Assembly (NCBI GenBank): GCA_023544645.1
Contig: JAMJFO010000016.1
Location: forward strand, 1-60,207
Length of the DNA stretch: 60,207 bases
Reading direction: 5' to 3'
From: Desulfobulbaceae bacterium
Lineage (GTDB): Bacteria; Desulfobacterota; Desulfobulbia; Desulfobulbales; Desulfobulbaceae
Position 1 is the first letter of the stretch. The number at the start of each line of letters is the position of its first letter. Both the position numbers and the translations under genes were made by a program. A model generated the notes under the pieces. That model was not told where the DNA came from and did not search any database. It was given only the letters and a program-made list of their open reading frames with translations. Positions 25,901-34,881 of the stretch are shown here, piece after piece.

Positions 25901-27743
25901 GCAGCGGCGGACCGCGCACAAACGACCGGCAGAAATCAGCAGCTGGAAAGCCTTTACCGCGGCATTCTTTCTCGGCGTCTCCAACCTCCGCCGGCGAAAA
26001 CTGCGCACCGTGCTTACCTGCCTGACGCTCATCATCCTCACCTTCACCATTATGAGCTTTACCACGGTCAAGTCCATGAGCCGTCAGAATCGTATCCAGT
26101 TTGCCCCTGCCAGTCCTTACCAGGGAGTGCTGCTGAAAAATATCAGCTGGAACGACCTGCCTCCGGACTCTCTACCCGTTTTCCGGGGGCTTTTCCAGGG
26201 ACAGGCAGTGGTTGCCCCCAGGGTATGGCTGGAAGCGGATGAACGCACCAGACCCATGTGCGTGGAAGCATGTATGATTCGCGACGAGCCATTCACGATC
26301 CAGGGACTGACCGGCCTCTCATCCGATGAACCTCATGTCACCGGCCTGGACCGCATCCTGCAGAGCGGTCGCTGGTTCAAGCCGGGTGACGATCGATCCG
26401 TCCTTATCCCGTCGGGAATCGCCGAACTGATCGGCTATAATCCGGCCGCGCAGGACCGGAACCAACTACTCCTCTGGGGGATGCGGCTGGATATCGTCGG
26501 GGTATTCTCAGAGGAAAAACTGCGGCAATCCCCGGACCTTGACGGTGAAATACTGACTCCGGCAACCTTTCCCAGTGAAACGGTCATGGAAATAAGCGAG
26601 GTGGAAAAGGAAGCCCTTGAATCAGGCGAGGATGTGAGAAGTTTCCAGGGCAATTACCGGCATATCCAGCCGGAACAGATCCTCATCCTCCCTGCCGAAA
26701 CCCTGCTGGAACTGGGCGGCAGGCTCAAGGCTGTGGCCATGACCACCGGCAGCGAAAAATTCCATGAAACCCAGGTGGAAGACCTGACCGACCGGTTCGC
26801 CCTGACCATCTTCAGCGGAGAGCCGAAGGGAGTTTTCCTCTATACCGCCAGTGAAACCCTGAGCTATTCCGGGATGCCCAACATCATCATTCCCCTCCTG
26901 ATCTCGGTGCTCATTGTCCTCAATACCATGATCAGTTCGGTTTATGAACGAAAGAGGGAGATCGCCGTATACACCTCGGTGGGTCTCGCTCCTTCCCACG
27001 TCAGTTTTCTTTTTATTGCCGAGGCCCTTGCCTTTGCCGTGCTTTCCGTCGTTCTCGGTTATGTGCTGGCCCAGACCAGCGCCGGACTGCTGGCGGAAAC
27101 CAGCCTGTGGGAAGGCATCACCGTCAACTACTCCTCCACTGCCGGCGTTGCGGCCATGATCCTGGTCATGGGAGTTGTGCTTTTATCGGTCATATACCCG
27201 TCAAAACTCGCGTCAAACATCGCCATCCCCGATGTCAACCGTTCCTGGTCCATGCCGGAAGCCAGGGAAGACACCATGGACATTACCCTGCCCTTCCTCA
27301 TGCATTATCATGAAAATACCTCCATTGCCGGTTTCCTCTACAGTTATTTCAAAGGGCACCAGGATGTTTCACACGGTCTTTTTTCAACCGGCCCGGTGGA
27401 AGTGATCCGCGTGGATGAGCGTAACCGGAGCAGGCTGCCCATGGCCGCGCAGTGCGTTCACCTGCGGGCCAAGGTATGGCTCGCGCCTTTCGACTTCGGC
27501 ATCATGCAGTGGGTTGATATCAGTTTCTGTCCGGCCCGGGAAGGGGCGGACTTCCTCGAAATATGCGTAACCATGCATCGCAAAGCCGGCGAAATCACCC
27601 TGTGGCAGCGGGTCAACAAGTCGTTCATCAACGCCCTGCGCAAACAGCTGCTGATATGGCGTTCCCTTGACGCTGAAGGGCATCGGGTGTATGCCGAGCT
27701 ACTGCCTTATCCCTCCTCAACTCCACCGGATGCAGCGTCATGA
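22932..27743 (+). CDS. Giant fusion: degenerate M28 peptidase-like ectodomain plus FtsX permease
   Basis: A 1603-residue inner-membrane protein. After a signal/TM segment (about 12-33) there is an M28 aminopeptidase-like periplasmic domain with a PA-like insert. The zinc ligands look lost: the HxD position reads VEAFYDS (near 256), the bridging Asp region GADEALSIAG (near 272), the catalytic Glu pair region ATSGHGQ (near 302), and the last His region HWSTPFDTPDRID (near 572). A small beta-sandwich follows (about 620-720). TM segments lie near 899-1000, then FtsX-type TM1 at about 1019 (RRRKLRTVLTCL), a second periplasmic domain, and TMs from about 1316 with the coupling motif YERKREIAVYTSVGL. 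The C-terminal 130 residues are probably cytoplasmic. It overlaps the next gene as ATGA. Confidence 0.83.
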   Translation: MLPRTCGKKYCRPGIIPLLVLFFSLLLFIPDSSRAQGDETLRRTVETLSSLGDRRTGTPGSSEAAAYIRQRLAAAHPEELDSMQFALPVLHHLGSRLIANGREIPLQPILYNAITPENLPAEGLQGPLVYVGKGRLGDFNGHRIEGAIVLMEFDSGRNWLNAASLGASALIYINRGPSPRTRFVDKEELSPVQFPCFWMEEESLPLLGDFAAADPAALNTIPIRLESSMRWQKATTENIFALFPGTSPDLSDELIIVEAFYDSSSFIPGRAPGADEALSIAGLLKLADDLAVNPPQRPFLLIATSGHGQSLAGMRETIWAANARSKDLRAMEKQLTADAAEREEFLELLQLYRQGAVDDVNGLRLQKAIDHALKLKVDDLSTELMRLRMYQEKDSSSTTIKKLAEQRFILRRLGWRTSFADLTEEEKQLLDPLVSRSITEHQAVVKEVKSQQIILKSIKKLRSLIVEYEPRAVVSLHLSSHGTGLGAFHQGFLYPLRPTINRTAAFRDIEQALQETAAALPAAAPAFVSTLRPNRLQPWEDLLPDRPALGGEVSSLAGLPGLTLATTSDIRQHWSTPFDTPDRIDWDYAGRQWRLVGRLLSGLDQAATLEKGYIRNGFSSVEGNSRLLLHGELFPEHPAPNTVILAFQGLSRYHVLTDRQGRFLLKGVADKKHVLDKVILEGYLFSEQDGGVIWAIDKRLTGKNSYRVKMQRNEMNTDLIMFKCRQTTIFNLLEPRSFRYMTKLDLIDGRREAPPVRYWYSRIDTRKSTLASIFLEPDTPLKLTLSDSILHKKMIMTNSDSDNPRGKGYNISRHPSLYHTTYLTARDMWSLLQPRISNLEEHGIQNSRIQTLQQQGEQALLLAGNALQDRNYSLFFEESNKSWALASRVYDHVEKTQKDVLFGVLFYIALFVPFAFCLERLFFGFVSIYKRIAGFTTILLLLILIIAQVHPAFKLAYSPTVVILAFFIIGLSFLVTMIIIMRFEDEMVLLQRRTAHKRPAEISSWKAFTAAFFLGVSNLRRRKLRTVLTCLTLIILTFTIMSFTTVKSMSRQNRIQFAPASPYQGVLLKNISWNDLPPDSLPVFRGLFQGQAVVAPRVWLEADERTRPMCVEACMIRDEPFTIQGLTGLSSDEPHVTGLDRILQSGRWFKPGDDRSVLIPSGIAELIGYNPAAQDRNQLLLWGMRLDIVGVFSEEKLRQSPDLDGEILTPATFPSETVMEISEVEKEALESGEDVRSFQGNYRHIQPEQILILPAETLLELGGRLKAVAMTTGSEKFHETQVEDLTDRFALTIFSGEPKGVFLYTASETLSYSGMPNIIIPLLISVLIVLNTMISSVYERKREIAVYTSVGLAPSHVSFLFIAEALAFAVLSVVLGYVLAQTSAGLLAETSLWEGITVNYSSTAGVAAMILVMGVVLLSVIYPSKLASNIAIPDVNRSWSMPEAREDTMDITLPFLMHYHENTSIAGFLYSYFKGHQDVSHGLFSTGPVEVIRVDERNRSRLPMAAQCVHLRAKVWLAPFDFGIMQWVDISFCPAREGADFLEICVTMHRKAGEITLWQRVNKSFINALRKQLLIWRSLDAEGHRVYAELLPYPSSTPPDAAS

Positions 27744-29728
27744 ACAGCGTACGGGAAACGCATAATCCGATACGGGCCAGGGCCGTGCTCATCGGCGCGG
27801 GTCTGGCAGGACTCATCTGCGCCCTGACTCCGCTCAACAACATCTACCACCAGTCAACTCCTCTGGGAGGCGGGCATTTTCCCCTGGCTCCTTTCTACAT
27901 CCTCCTGCTGACCACCCTCATGGCCGGACTGGTTCGCCGAATCCTGCCCAACGCCGGGCTTATTACCGGCCCGGAACTCCTGGTGATCTGGATCCAGATG
28001 GTCATTGGCTCGGGAATCGCCTACACCGGGCTGAGCCGCACGTTCTTCATCAACCTGACCGCTCCCTTTCAGTTCGCCACTGCCGAAAACAACTGGCAGC
28101 AGGCGCTGCACCCCCTGTTGCCGCAGTGGCTCTATCCCGACCAAAGAGCCGTTGAAGGACTCTATAACGGGCTGATCAACGGTCGCCAGATGGGGTGGCT
28201 GGAGGTGATCGCCAACATCCCCTGGCATTACTGGGTCTTGCCGCTGTTGACCTGGGGCCTGTTCATCTTTCTCTGTTACACGGTCATGATAGCGCTCATC
28301 AACCTGCTGAGCCGGCAGTGGATCCACAATGAACGGATAAACTTCCCCCTGCTTTCCGTTCCCCGGATCATGGAAGATCATTATGTAAACAAAACATTTG
28401 GCAGCTTTTTGTTGAACCCCTATCTGCTCTGGGGCCTCTCGATCCCGATCTTTCTCCACCTGCTCAACGGCTTGAATTATTACTATCCCACGGTGCCGAA
28501 CATTCCGACCCTGGTTCTGGCCGGACCGTATTTTCCCCGGTATGGGATCCTTTCCGGCTTTATCAAGCTGAAAATTTACATTTATCCGGTGTTTATCGGC
28601 TTCGCCTTTCTTGCCGGCCGCCAGATATCCCTGTCCTTCTGGTTCTTTTTTCTCGCCGGCAGCCTGCTTTTCGGCCTGCTCGCCATCCTGGGCTACAACA
28701 TTCCGGCGGCAGCCCTGGGCATAACCTTCGGCCCGACCCTGGCCCACCCGGAAGAAACCCAGATGATCGGAGCCTATGGCGTCTTTTTTCTCTTCCTGGT
28801 CTGGCTTTCCCGGCAGCACCTCAAAGATATTGTCGCCCAGGCCTTCCGCCCCGGGCCGGTGGCCGTGCAGACCGAATGGTTCAGCATCCGCCTTTCGTTC
28901 TGGATCGCGGTGGCGGGGATGGCCGGCATTGTCCTGTGGGCGGTTTTTTTCGGCATGAGACTCCAGAGCGCCATTCTGCTGGTCTGCGCCTTTTTCATGA
29001 TAACCCTGGTGGCTTCCAGGGTCATCTGCCAGGGAGGTCTGGGCTACTTCACCCTGACCGCCGCTCCCATTGACGGCCTGCTGATCCTCTTCGGGCCGGG
29101 CCTGTTTACCCACGTCGGGCTGGTCATCGCCGCAGTGGCGCAGAAAGTGCTTTTTGTCGACCTGCGCGAATCACTGATGCCCTCCCTGCTGCATGCGCGG
29201 CAGGTGCACCATACCATGAGCTCCCGCCGGCTGCTGCTTTTCGGCCTGGGCTTTACCCTGGTGATTGCGGTGACCGTCTCCTTTGCCGCCATGCTCGCCC
29301 TGTGCTACAAATACGGCATCCGCGAACTGCAGCTGGAATGGGCAACCAGCACCACCCTCAATGTGTACGAAAATGTGGTGCGGCTCAATGACACCGGGAT
29401 CGAGGCCAGTCACTGGGTTAAAATCTTTTCCCTGGCCGGCGCCCTGGTCATGCTGGTGCTGGTGGTCTGTTACCACCGGTTTTACTGGTGGCCGATCCAT
29501 CCCATCGGCTACCTGACGGCATACAGTTCAGCCATGCGCATCCTCTGGTTCAGTTTTTTCATCGGCTGGCTGTGCAATACCATCTGCATGCGCTACGGGG
29601 GCGTCGTCCTGTTTAAAAAGCTGCGGCTGTTTTTTGTCGGGCTTATCATCGGAGATCTTTTCATGGGAGGAACCTGGGCCCTGATCGGCATGTTCACCGA
29701 CGGCAGCTACCAGGTTCTACCGAATTAA
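27740..29728 (+). CDS. Polytopic membrane protein, OPT-like (DUF6785-type)
   Basis: A 662-residue inner-membrane protein with about fourteen to sixteen hydrophobic segments. It starts IRARAVLIGAGLAGLICALTP and contains the conserved-looking loops WIHNERINFPLLSVPR and HPEETQMIGAYGVF. From memory it fits the DUF6785/DUF6784 family, distantly related to oligopeptide (OPT) transporters; function is not established. It overlaps the giant permease by four bases and is followed by a second protein of related organisation, so the two may form a heteromeric channel or transporter. Confidence 0.7.
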   Translation: MNSVRETHNPIRARAVLIGAGLAGLICALTPLNNIYHQSTPLGGGHFPLAPFYILLLTTLMAGLVRRILPNAGLITGPELLVIWIQMVIGSGIAYTGLSRTFFINLTAPFQFATAENNWQQALHPLLPQWLYPDQRAVEGLYNGLINGRQMGWLEVIANIPWHYWVLPLLTWGLFIFLCYTVMIALINLLSRQWIHNERINFPLLSVPRIMEDHYVNKTFGSFLLNPYLLWGLSIPIFLHLLNGLNYYYPTVPNIPTLVLAGPYFPRYGILSGFIKLKIYIYPVFIGFAFLAGRQISLSFWFFFLAGSLLFGLLAILGYNIPAAALGITFGPTLAHPEETQMIGAYGVFFLFLVWLSRQHLKDIVAQAFRPGPVAVQTEWFSIRLSFWIAVAGMAGIVLWAVFFGMRLQSAILLVCAFFMITLVASRVICQGGLGYFTLTAAPIDGLLILFGPGLFTHVGLVIAAVAQKVLFVDLRESLMPSLLHARQVHHTMSSRRLLLFGLGFTLVIAVTVSFAAMLALCYKYGIRELQLEWATSTTLNVYENVVRLNDTGIEASHWVKIFSLAGALVMLVLVVCYHRFYWWPIHPIGYLTAYSSAMRILWFSFFIGWLCNTICMRYGGVVLFKKLRLFFVGLIIGDLFMGGTWALIGMFTDGSYQVLPN

Positions 29729-29734
29729 TTGTTT

Positions 29735-31693
29735 ATGTACGACGACAAGGAACTCAAGGAATACCGGGATCTGCTGAAACCGCCGGAACACTTCGAGGAA
29801 GGGTTTGACTGGAAAACCATCATCGGCGCCGTGTTCATCGGCTTCCTGATGATGCCCGGCTCCATGTACCTGCAACTGGTCATCGGCTCCGGCATCGGCC
29901 CGGCAGCCCGCTGGGTAACGATCATCCTTTTTGCCGAAATTGCCAAACGGGCCCATACCAACCTCAAGCAGCAGGAAATTTTCATCCTCTACTACATGGC
30001 CGGCGCCGCGCTGGCTTCACCTTTCCAGGGCCTGTTGTGGAACCAGTACCTGGTGCAGTCGGACGCGGCCAAAATGCTCGGGGTTGCCGAGTTCATCCCT
30101 TCATGGGTGGCGCCGAGCGCCGATTCCTCTTCAATGATTGAGCGGAGCTTTCTGCATCGCGACTGGCTGATCCCGATCCTGCTCCTTGTCGGCTCCCAGA
30201 TCATCCAGCGCATTGACCGGTTCGGCCTGGGATACGCACTCTACCGCATCACCTCGGACGTTGAGCGGCTGCCTTTTCCCATGGCCCCGGTCGGTGCCCT
30301 GGGCACCATGGCTCTGGCCGAATCAGCAGACGAGAAGGAAAAAGGATGGAAGTGGCGCGTTTTCTCAATCGGCGGGGTGATCGGGCTGGCCTTCGGGGCC
30401 ATATATGTGCTGCTGCCGGTGGTCTCCGGACTCATCTTCACCGAACCGATCCGGCTCATCCCCATCCCCTGGATCGAGCTGACCAGGCATACCGAGGAGG
30501 CCCTGCCGGCCGTGGCAACCGGCCTCCAGCTTGACCTGGGCCTGGTATTCATCGGCATGGTCCTGCCCTTCTGGGCCGTCATCGGCGGACTTGTCGGCCT
30601 GATCATCACCGTCATTCTCAACCCGATCCTCTGGAAGCAGGGCATCCTCCACCGCTGGCACCAGGGTATGGGAACGGTTGACACGGTCTTTGCCAACAAT
30701 TTTGATTTTTACATGAGCTTCGGCATCGGCCTGGGCCTGGCCATCGGCGTCATCGGCATCTGGACCGTGATCAGATCGTTCAAAAAAAGCGACACAGGCC
30801 GCGGCACCCTGAAAGACCTGTTCTCCCCTCCCGCCGGCAGGGGCGACATCAACTTCTGGCTGTCCATAGGCATCTATTTCTTTTCCACCATGTCCTATGT
30901 GGGGCTCTGTGTCTGGCTGGTCCCCAACTTCCCCTGGATTTTCTTCCTCGGCTACGGGTTCATCTACACCCCGATTATTTCCTATATCACGGCCAGAATG
31001 GAGGGTATTGCCGGACAGTTCGTCAGCCTCCCCCTGGTGCGGGAGGCCAGTTTCATCGCCGGCGCCAAGTATTTCGGCTACCAGGGCATCGAAATATGGT
31101 ATGCGCCCATCCCCATCCACAACTATGGTGAAGCAACGGTGGGATTCCGGGAGGTGGAGTTGACCGGGACCTCCTTCCGCGGCATCATCAAGGCGGAGCT
31201 GATTGTCTTTCCGGTGGTGATGATCTCAAGCCTCCTTTTCTCCCAGTTCATCTGGCGGCTGGCGCCCATCCCGTCCTCCTCCTATCCTTACGCCCAGGAA
31301 CTCTGGCATTTGCAGGCCCTCAACACCCTGCTCATGCAGACCTCGACCCTGGAAGGAAACTCCCTGTTCTTCCAGGCGCTCAAGGCGAATTATGTTTTTT
31401 CCGGCCTGGGGTTGGGATTGGTGCTGTACATGATCCTCAGTGTGCTGGGCCTGCCGGTGCTGCTTATTTACGGTGTTGTCCGCGGACTTGGCCAGTCAAC
31501 CCCGCACGGCATCATTCTCGAAGTTGCCGGCGCCCTGCTGGGCCGCTATTACTTTCATAAACGATTCGGTTCGATGTGGCGGCAATACGCGCCGGTCCTT
31601 CTGGCCGGCTTTTCCTGCGGCATGGGCCTGACCGGCATGTTTGCCATGGGCTTTGCTCTTATTCTGAAATCACTGTCCCATATAGCCTATTGA
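29735..31693 (+). CDS. Polytopic membrane protein, OPT/peptide-transporter-like
   Basis: A 652-residue inner-membrane protein with some fourteen TM segments after a cytoplasmic N-terminal arm ending GFDWKTIIGAVFIGF. Motifs such as DRFGLGYALYRITSDVERLPFPMAP and GLQLDLGLVFIG recall the loop/FPLA-type segments of the preceding gene (INFPLLSVPR), supporting distant homology. ATG 29735 is used rather than TTG 29729; neither has a clear ribosome site, so coupling to the upstream gene is likely. Substrate unknown; peptide or lipopeptide is a guess from the OPT link. Confidence 0.7.
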   Translation: MYDDKELKEYRDLLKPPEHFEEGFDWKTIIGAVFIGFLMMPGSMYLQLVIGSGIGPAARWVTIILFAEIAKRAHTNLKQQEIFILYYMAGAALASPFQGLLWNQYLVQSDAAKMLGVAEFIPSWVAPSADSSSMIERSFLHRDWLIPILLLVGSQIIQRIDRFGLGYALYRITSDVERLPFPMAPVGALGTMALAESADEKEKGWKWRVFSIGGVIGLAFGAIYVLLPVVSGLIFTEPIRLIPIPWIELTRHTEEALPAVATGLQLDLGLVFIGMVLPFWAVIGGLVGLIITVILNPILWKQGILHRWHQGMGTVDTVFANNFDFYMSFGIGLGLAIGVIGIWTVIRSFKKSDTGRGTLKDLFSPPAGRGDINFWLSIGIYFFSTMSYVGLCVWLVPNFPWIFFLGYGFIYTPIISYITARMEGIAGQFVSLPLVREASFIAGAKYFGYQGIEIWYAPIPIHNYGEATVGFREVELTGTSFRGIIKAELIVFPVVMISSLLFSQFIWRLAPIPSSSYPYAQELWHLQALNTLLMQTSTLEGNSLFFQALKANYVFSGLGLGLVLYMILSVLGLPVLLIYGVVRGLGQSTPHGIILEVAGALLGRYYFHKRFGSMWRQYAPVLLAGFSCGMGLTGMFAMGFALILKSLSHIAY

Positions 31694-31785
31694 ATACATT
31701 TCCCGGCTCCACTATACTCTTGCCCTGCGGACACATGCCGTATACACTGTAAAACAACCATGCATTACCACCCATGGAGGATTGT

Positions 31786-34335
31786 GTGCGAATAACCAGG
31801 CGCTCTTTATTTTACTGGATCACCCGGCGCCAACGACTGCTGCAATTCCTGCTGTTGCTGATCATCATCGCCAGCCTCTTTTTCCGGGTCTTTCCCCTGG
31901 AGATGCAGAAGCGCATCGTCAACGAGGCCATCCACCTGCGTGACGAGCAGCTTTTGTTCCTCTACTGCGGCCTGTATGTCGGCGCCGTTACCATTGCCAG
32001 CCTCCTCAAATATATTATCAACATTATCCAGACGGTGATCGGCCAGAGGATCCTGGTGGAGATGCGCAACGAGCTGTATCACCATGTTCTCCAGCTGCCG
32101 CTGCAGTTCTACCGGAAGATGCAGCCCGGCACGGTTATTTCGGCCATGACCGGAGAGCTCAATGCCATCGGCTTTTTCCTCGGCGGAGCCCTGGCCATTC
32201 CCATTACCAGCGTCCTGACCTTCCTGGTCTTTCTCGGGTATATGTTCAGCCTGAGTCCGCTCCTGGCCATGCTCAGCATGTCCATCTATCCCTTTGAGCT
32301 CATCGTTATCCCTCTCCTGCAGCGCCGCTACAACCGGCTCAACAAAAAAAGGATCAGGAACACCCGGGCCATGGGCAATATCGTCAACGAAGCCATCTCC
32401 GGCATCCATGAAGTCCACTCCAACAGCAGCTACCCGCTGGAGGAAAAACGAATGTCTTCATACGTTGACGCCCTCTACCGGATCCTGAAAAAGCTGTTCA
32501 TTGTCAAATACGGCATGAAGTTCGCCAACAACATGTTCCAGTCCTTCGGACCGTTCATCCTCTTTATTGTCGGCGGCTACCTGGCGATAAACGGACAATT
32601 CACCCTGGGCGCCCTGGTGGCCTTTCTTTCCGCCTATGAAAAGGTATATGACCCGTGGAAAGAAATGCTTGAATACTACCAGAGCTACCAGGACGCCTCG
32701 GTTCGCTACAAGCAGATCATGAAAATCTTCGACCTCGACCCTGAACATGTCCAGTTTCCCGAAGGGAGAGAACCCTACATCCTCAAGGGCGGCATCGAAC
32801 TCAAGGAGGCCGGTTTTGCCGTGGCCTCCGGCGTGAAGCTGCTGGACGACATCACTTTCCGCATCAAGCCCCACGAACAGGTGGCCCTGGTGGGATTCTC
32901 CGGTTCCGGCAAGTCGACCCTGGCCCTGCTCATTGCCCAGCTGTACGACGCCACTTGGGGGTCGGTCCTGCTGGACGGCAAAGAAATCAGCACTCTCAGC
33001 AAGGCCGATATCAGCAGGAATATTACCATGATCGCCCAGCATCCCTTTATCTTTACCGGCACGATCCGTGAAAACCTGCTCTATGCGGTACAGTCTTCAG
33101 GAGGCGGCCAGGAGGAAATCCCGGACCAGAAAACCCTTTTCCAGATAATCCGGGACGTCGGACTCGAGGAGGATATACTCCGGTTCGGCTTCAACATGGT
33201 CCTGCCCCACGAGAGGGCAGTTTCCTTGAAGCAGAAATTCCTCGAGATGCGCCAGATCGTCCATGGCGAGTTGGGGGATCAGTTCGCCAAAATTGTTGAG
33301 TTTTATGATCCCCATTATTTTATCCGTCATTGCTCCCTGCGCGACAATATCATTTTCGGCGAGAGCATGACCGGTGAATATGACACTGCAAACCTGCCGA
33401 AAAATCCTGTGTTCAGAAAATTTATCCAGCAGCACGAACTGGAGGATGACCTGCTGAAGCTCGGGCTTACAATAGCTGAACAGACCGTCTCCCTGCTCAA
33501 GGATATCGGCGACGATGAATTCTTCTTCCGCGGCAGCCCCATGGAACCCGATGAACTTGAGGACTACACCCGGCTCGTTGACAAACTTGCGGGCAGACTG
33601 CCCCAGGACGCGGAAAAGCGAAACAAGCTTCTCCTGCTGGCCCTGCGTTTTGTCCCGGCTTTTCACTCAATTAGCGATATGCCGCAAGCCATGGTGAAAA
33701 AAATCGTGGATGCCCGTCACTACTTCCTGGAAAAAATCATCGGCGCGGACATCGTTGCCTGCTTCGAGTCTGTATCACATCTGAAGAACAACGGCGTCCT
33801 GCTTTCCCTGCCCTCCTACAAGGAAGAAAAAACCTTTATCCCCTTCTGCCCGACAGAATATCTTTTCAAACACACCCTCAAGGACAACATCCTGTTCGGG
33901 GCGACAATCAAGGAGGGGCAGGAGGCGGAAAGGCTGCAGGGAATCGCCATGGAGGCGTTCAAGCGGGCTGGTCTGCTGGATGAGATCCTGGACATCGGAC
34001 TGGACTTTGAAGTGGGATCCAAAGGAGACCGGTTGTCGGGCGGCCAGAAACAGAAAGTTGCCATTGCCAGGTCCCTTTTAAAGGACACCCCGATCCTGAT
34101 CATGGATGAAGCAACCGCCAGCCTGGACAACAATTCCCAGGCCGGAATACACGAACTGCTGGAAAAAAAATACAAAGGCGTCAAAACCATCATCGCCGTC
34201 ATCCATCGTCTGGACATGGCGTCGTCCTATGACCGGATCTTCGTTTTGAAGGCAGGTTCGATCGTCGAGCAGGGAACATATGATGAACTGATCGCCAGTA
34301 AGGGAGCTTTTTATGAACTTGTCCAAAAACACTGA
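31786..34335 (+). CDS. ABC exporter (TMD-NBD) with expanded nucleotide-binding domain
   Basis: A fused half-exporter of 849 residues. Six TM segments occupy about 15-300. The NBD has Walker A GFSGSGKST (370-378), Q-loop Gln 418, signature LSGGQ (750-754), Walker B ILIMDEA and H-loop His 807. The Q-loop-to-signature distance is about 330 residues; exporters normally have about 60. Inside it the TIRENLLYA element (426) recurs as SLRDNIIFG (517) and TLKDNILFG (697), each followed by an LxxxIL-type helix (GLEEDILRFG, ELEDDLLKLG, LLDEILDIG). GTG 31786 has GGAGG five bases upstream; ATG 31774 has none. Overlaps the next gene by 23 bases. Confidence 0.88.
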   Translation: MRITRRSLFYWITRRQRLLQFLLLLIIIASLFFRVFPLEMQKRIVNEAIHLRDEQLLFLYCGLYVGAVTIASLLKYIINIIQTVIGQRILVEMRNELYHHVLQLPLQFYRKMQPGTVISAMTGELNAIGFFLGGALAIPITSVLTFLVFLGYMFSLSPLLAMLSMSIYPFELIVIPLLQRRYNRLNKKRIRNTRAMGNIVNEAISGIHEVHSNSSYPLEEKRMSSYVDALYRILKKLFIVKYGMKFANNMFQSFGPFILFIVGGYLAINGQFTLGALVAFLSAYEKVYDPWKEMLEYYQSYQDASVRYKQIMKIFDLDPEHVQFPEGREPYILKGGIELKEAGFAVASGVKLLDDITFRIKPHEQVALVGFSGSGKSTLALLIAQLYDATWGSVLLDGKEISTLSKADISRNITMIAQHPFIFTGTIRENLLYAVQSSGGGQEEIPDQKTLFQIIRDVGLEEDILRFGFNMVLPHERAVSLKQKFLEMRQIVHGELGDQFAKIVEFYDPHYFIRHCSLRDNIIFGESMTGEYDTANLPKNPVFRKFIQQHELEDDLLKLGLTIAEQTVSLLKDIGDDEFFFRGSPMEPDELEDYTRLVDKLAGRLPQDAEKRNKLLLLALRFVPAFHSISDMPQAMVKKIVDARHYFLEKIIGADIVACFESVSHLKNNGVLLSLPSYKEEKTFIPFCPTEYLFKHTLKDNILFGATIKEGQEAERLQGIAMEAFKRAGLLDEILDIGLDFEVGSKGDRLSGGQKQKVAIARSLLKDTPILIMDEATASLDNNSQAGIHELLEKKYKGVKTIIAVIHRLDMASSYDRIFVLKAGSIVEQGTYDELIASKGAFYELVQKH

Positions 34336-34846
34336 CAACCAACAAGACCTTGACACCATGGAAGGGAAGCTGGCCTTCCTCCGGCAGTTGCCTCTGTTCA
34401 AGGACACTCCGCTTGAAACTATCCGGCTTTATGCCTATCTTAGTAAAAAGGAACACTATTACGCTGATGAGCCCATCGTTTTACAGGGAGAGCCGGCAGA
34501 CAGGTTGTGTCTGGTTATTTCCGGCCGGGTTGCCATCTGTGAAGAGCACAAGGGACGTGACTTCCTCCTGCAGATCATCTCCCCGGAAGGATTCAACTAT
34601 TTTGGCGAACTGACCCTGCTGGCTGAATTTGACTGGTTTTTCTCGGTCCGGGCCCTGACCGATGTCACCATGCTTTCAATCAGCCGTGAAGCCTTTAAAA
34701 AAATTATGGAAAAGTTCCCGGAACACTTTGCCCGGACTGTTTCCTATATAGTAAAACGACGGATAGAACGCTTCGTTGACCAGACGGATTATCTGCTGGA
34801 TAATCTCAAAGAGGATGCGTGGCGTGCATGTCCCGAACGAAAATAA
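34313..34846 (+). CDS. Cyclic nucleotide-binding domain protein
   Basis: A 177-residue soluble protein consisting of a Crp-type cNMP-binding beta-roll (about 20-140) and a short helical tail, with no helix-turn-helix. The phosphate-binding-cassette region reads FNYFGELTLLAEFDWFFSVRA, where the canonical Arg-Thr/Ser-Ala is replaced by FSVRA, so ligand binding may be altered. It overlaps the 3' end of the ABC exporter gene, suggesting translational coupling and a regulatory role toward that exporter. Confidence 0.82.
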   Translation: MNLSKNTDNQQDLDTMEGKLAFLRQLPLFKDTPLETIRLYAYLSKKEHYYADEPIVLQGEPADRLCLVISGRVAICEEHKGRDFLLQIISPEGFNYFGELTLLAEFDWFFSVRALTDVTMLSISREAFKKIMEKFPEHFARTVSYIVKRRIERFVDQTDYLLDNLKEDAWRACPERK

Positions 34847-34881
34847 TAATCAACCATCCAATGCATAATGAAACAACTGTC

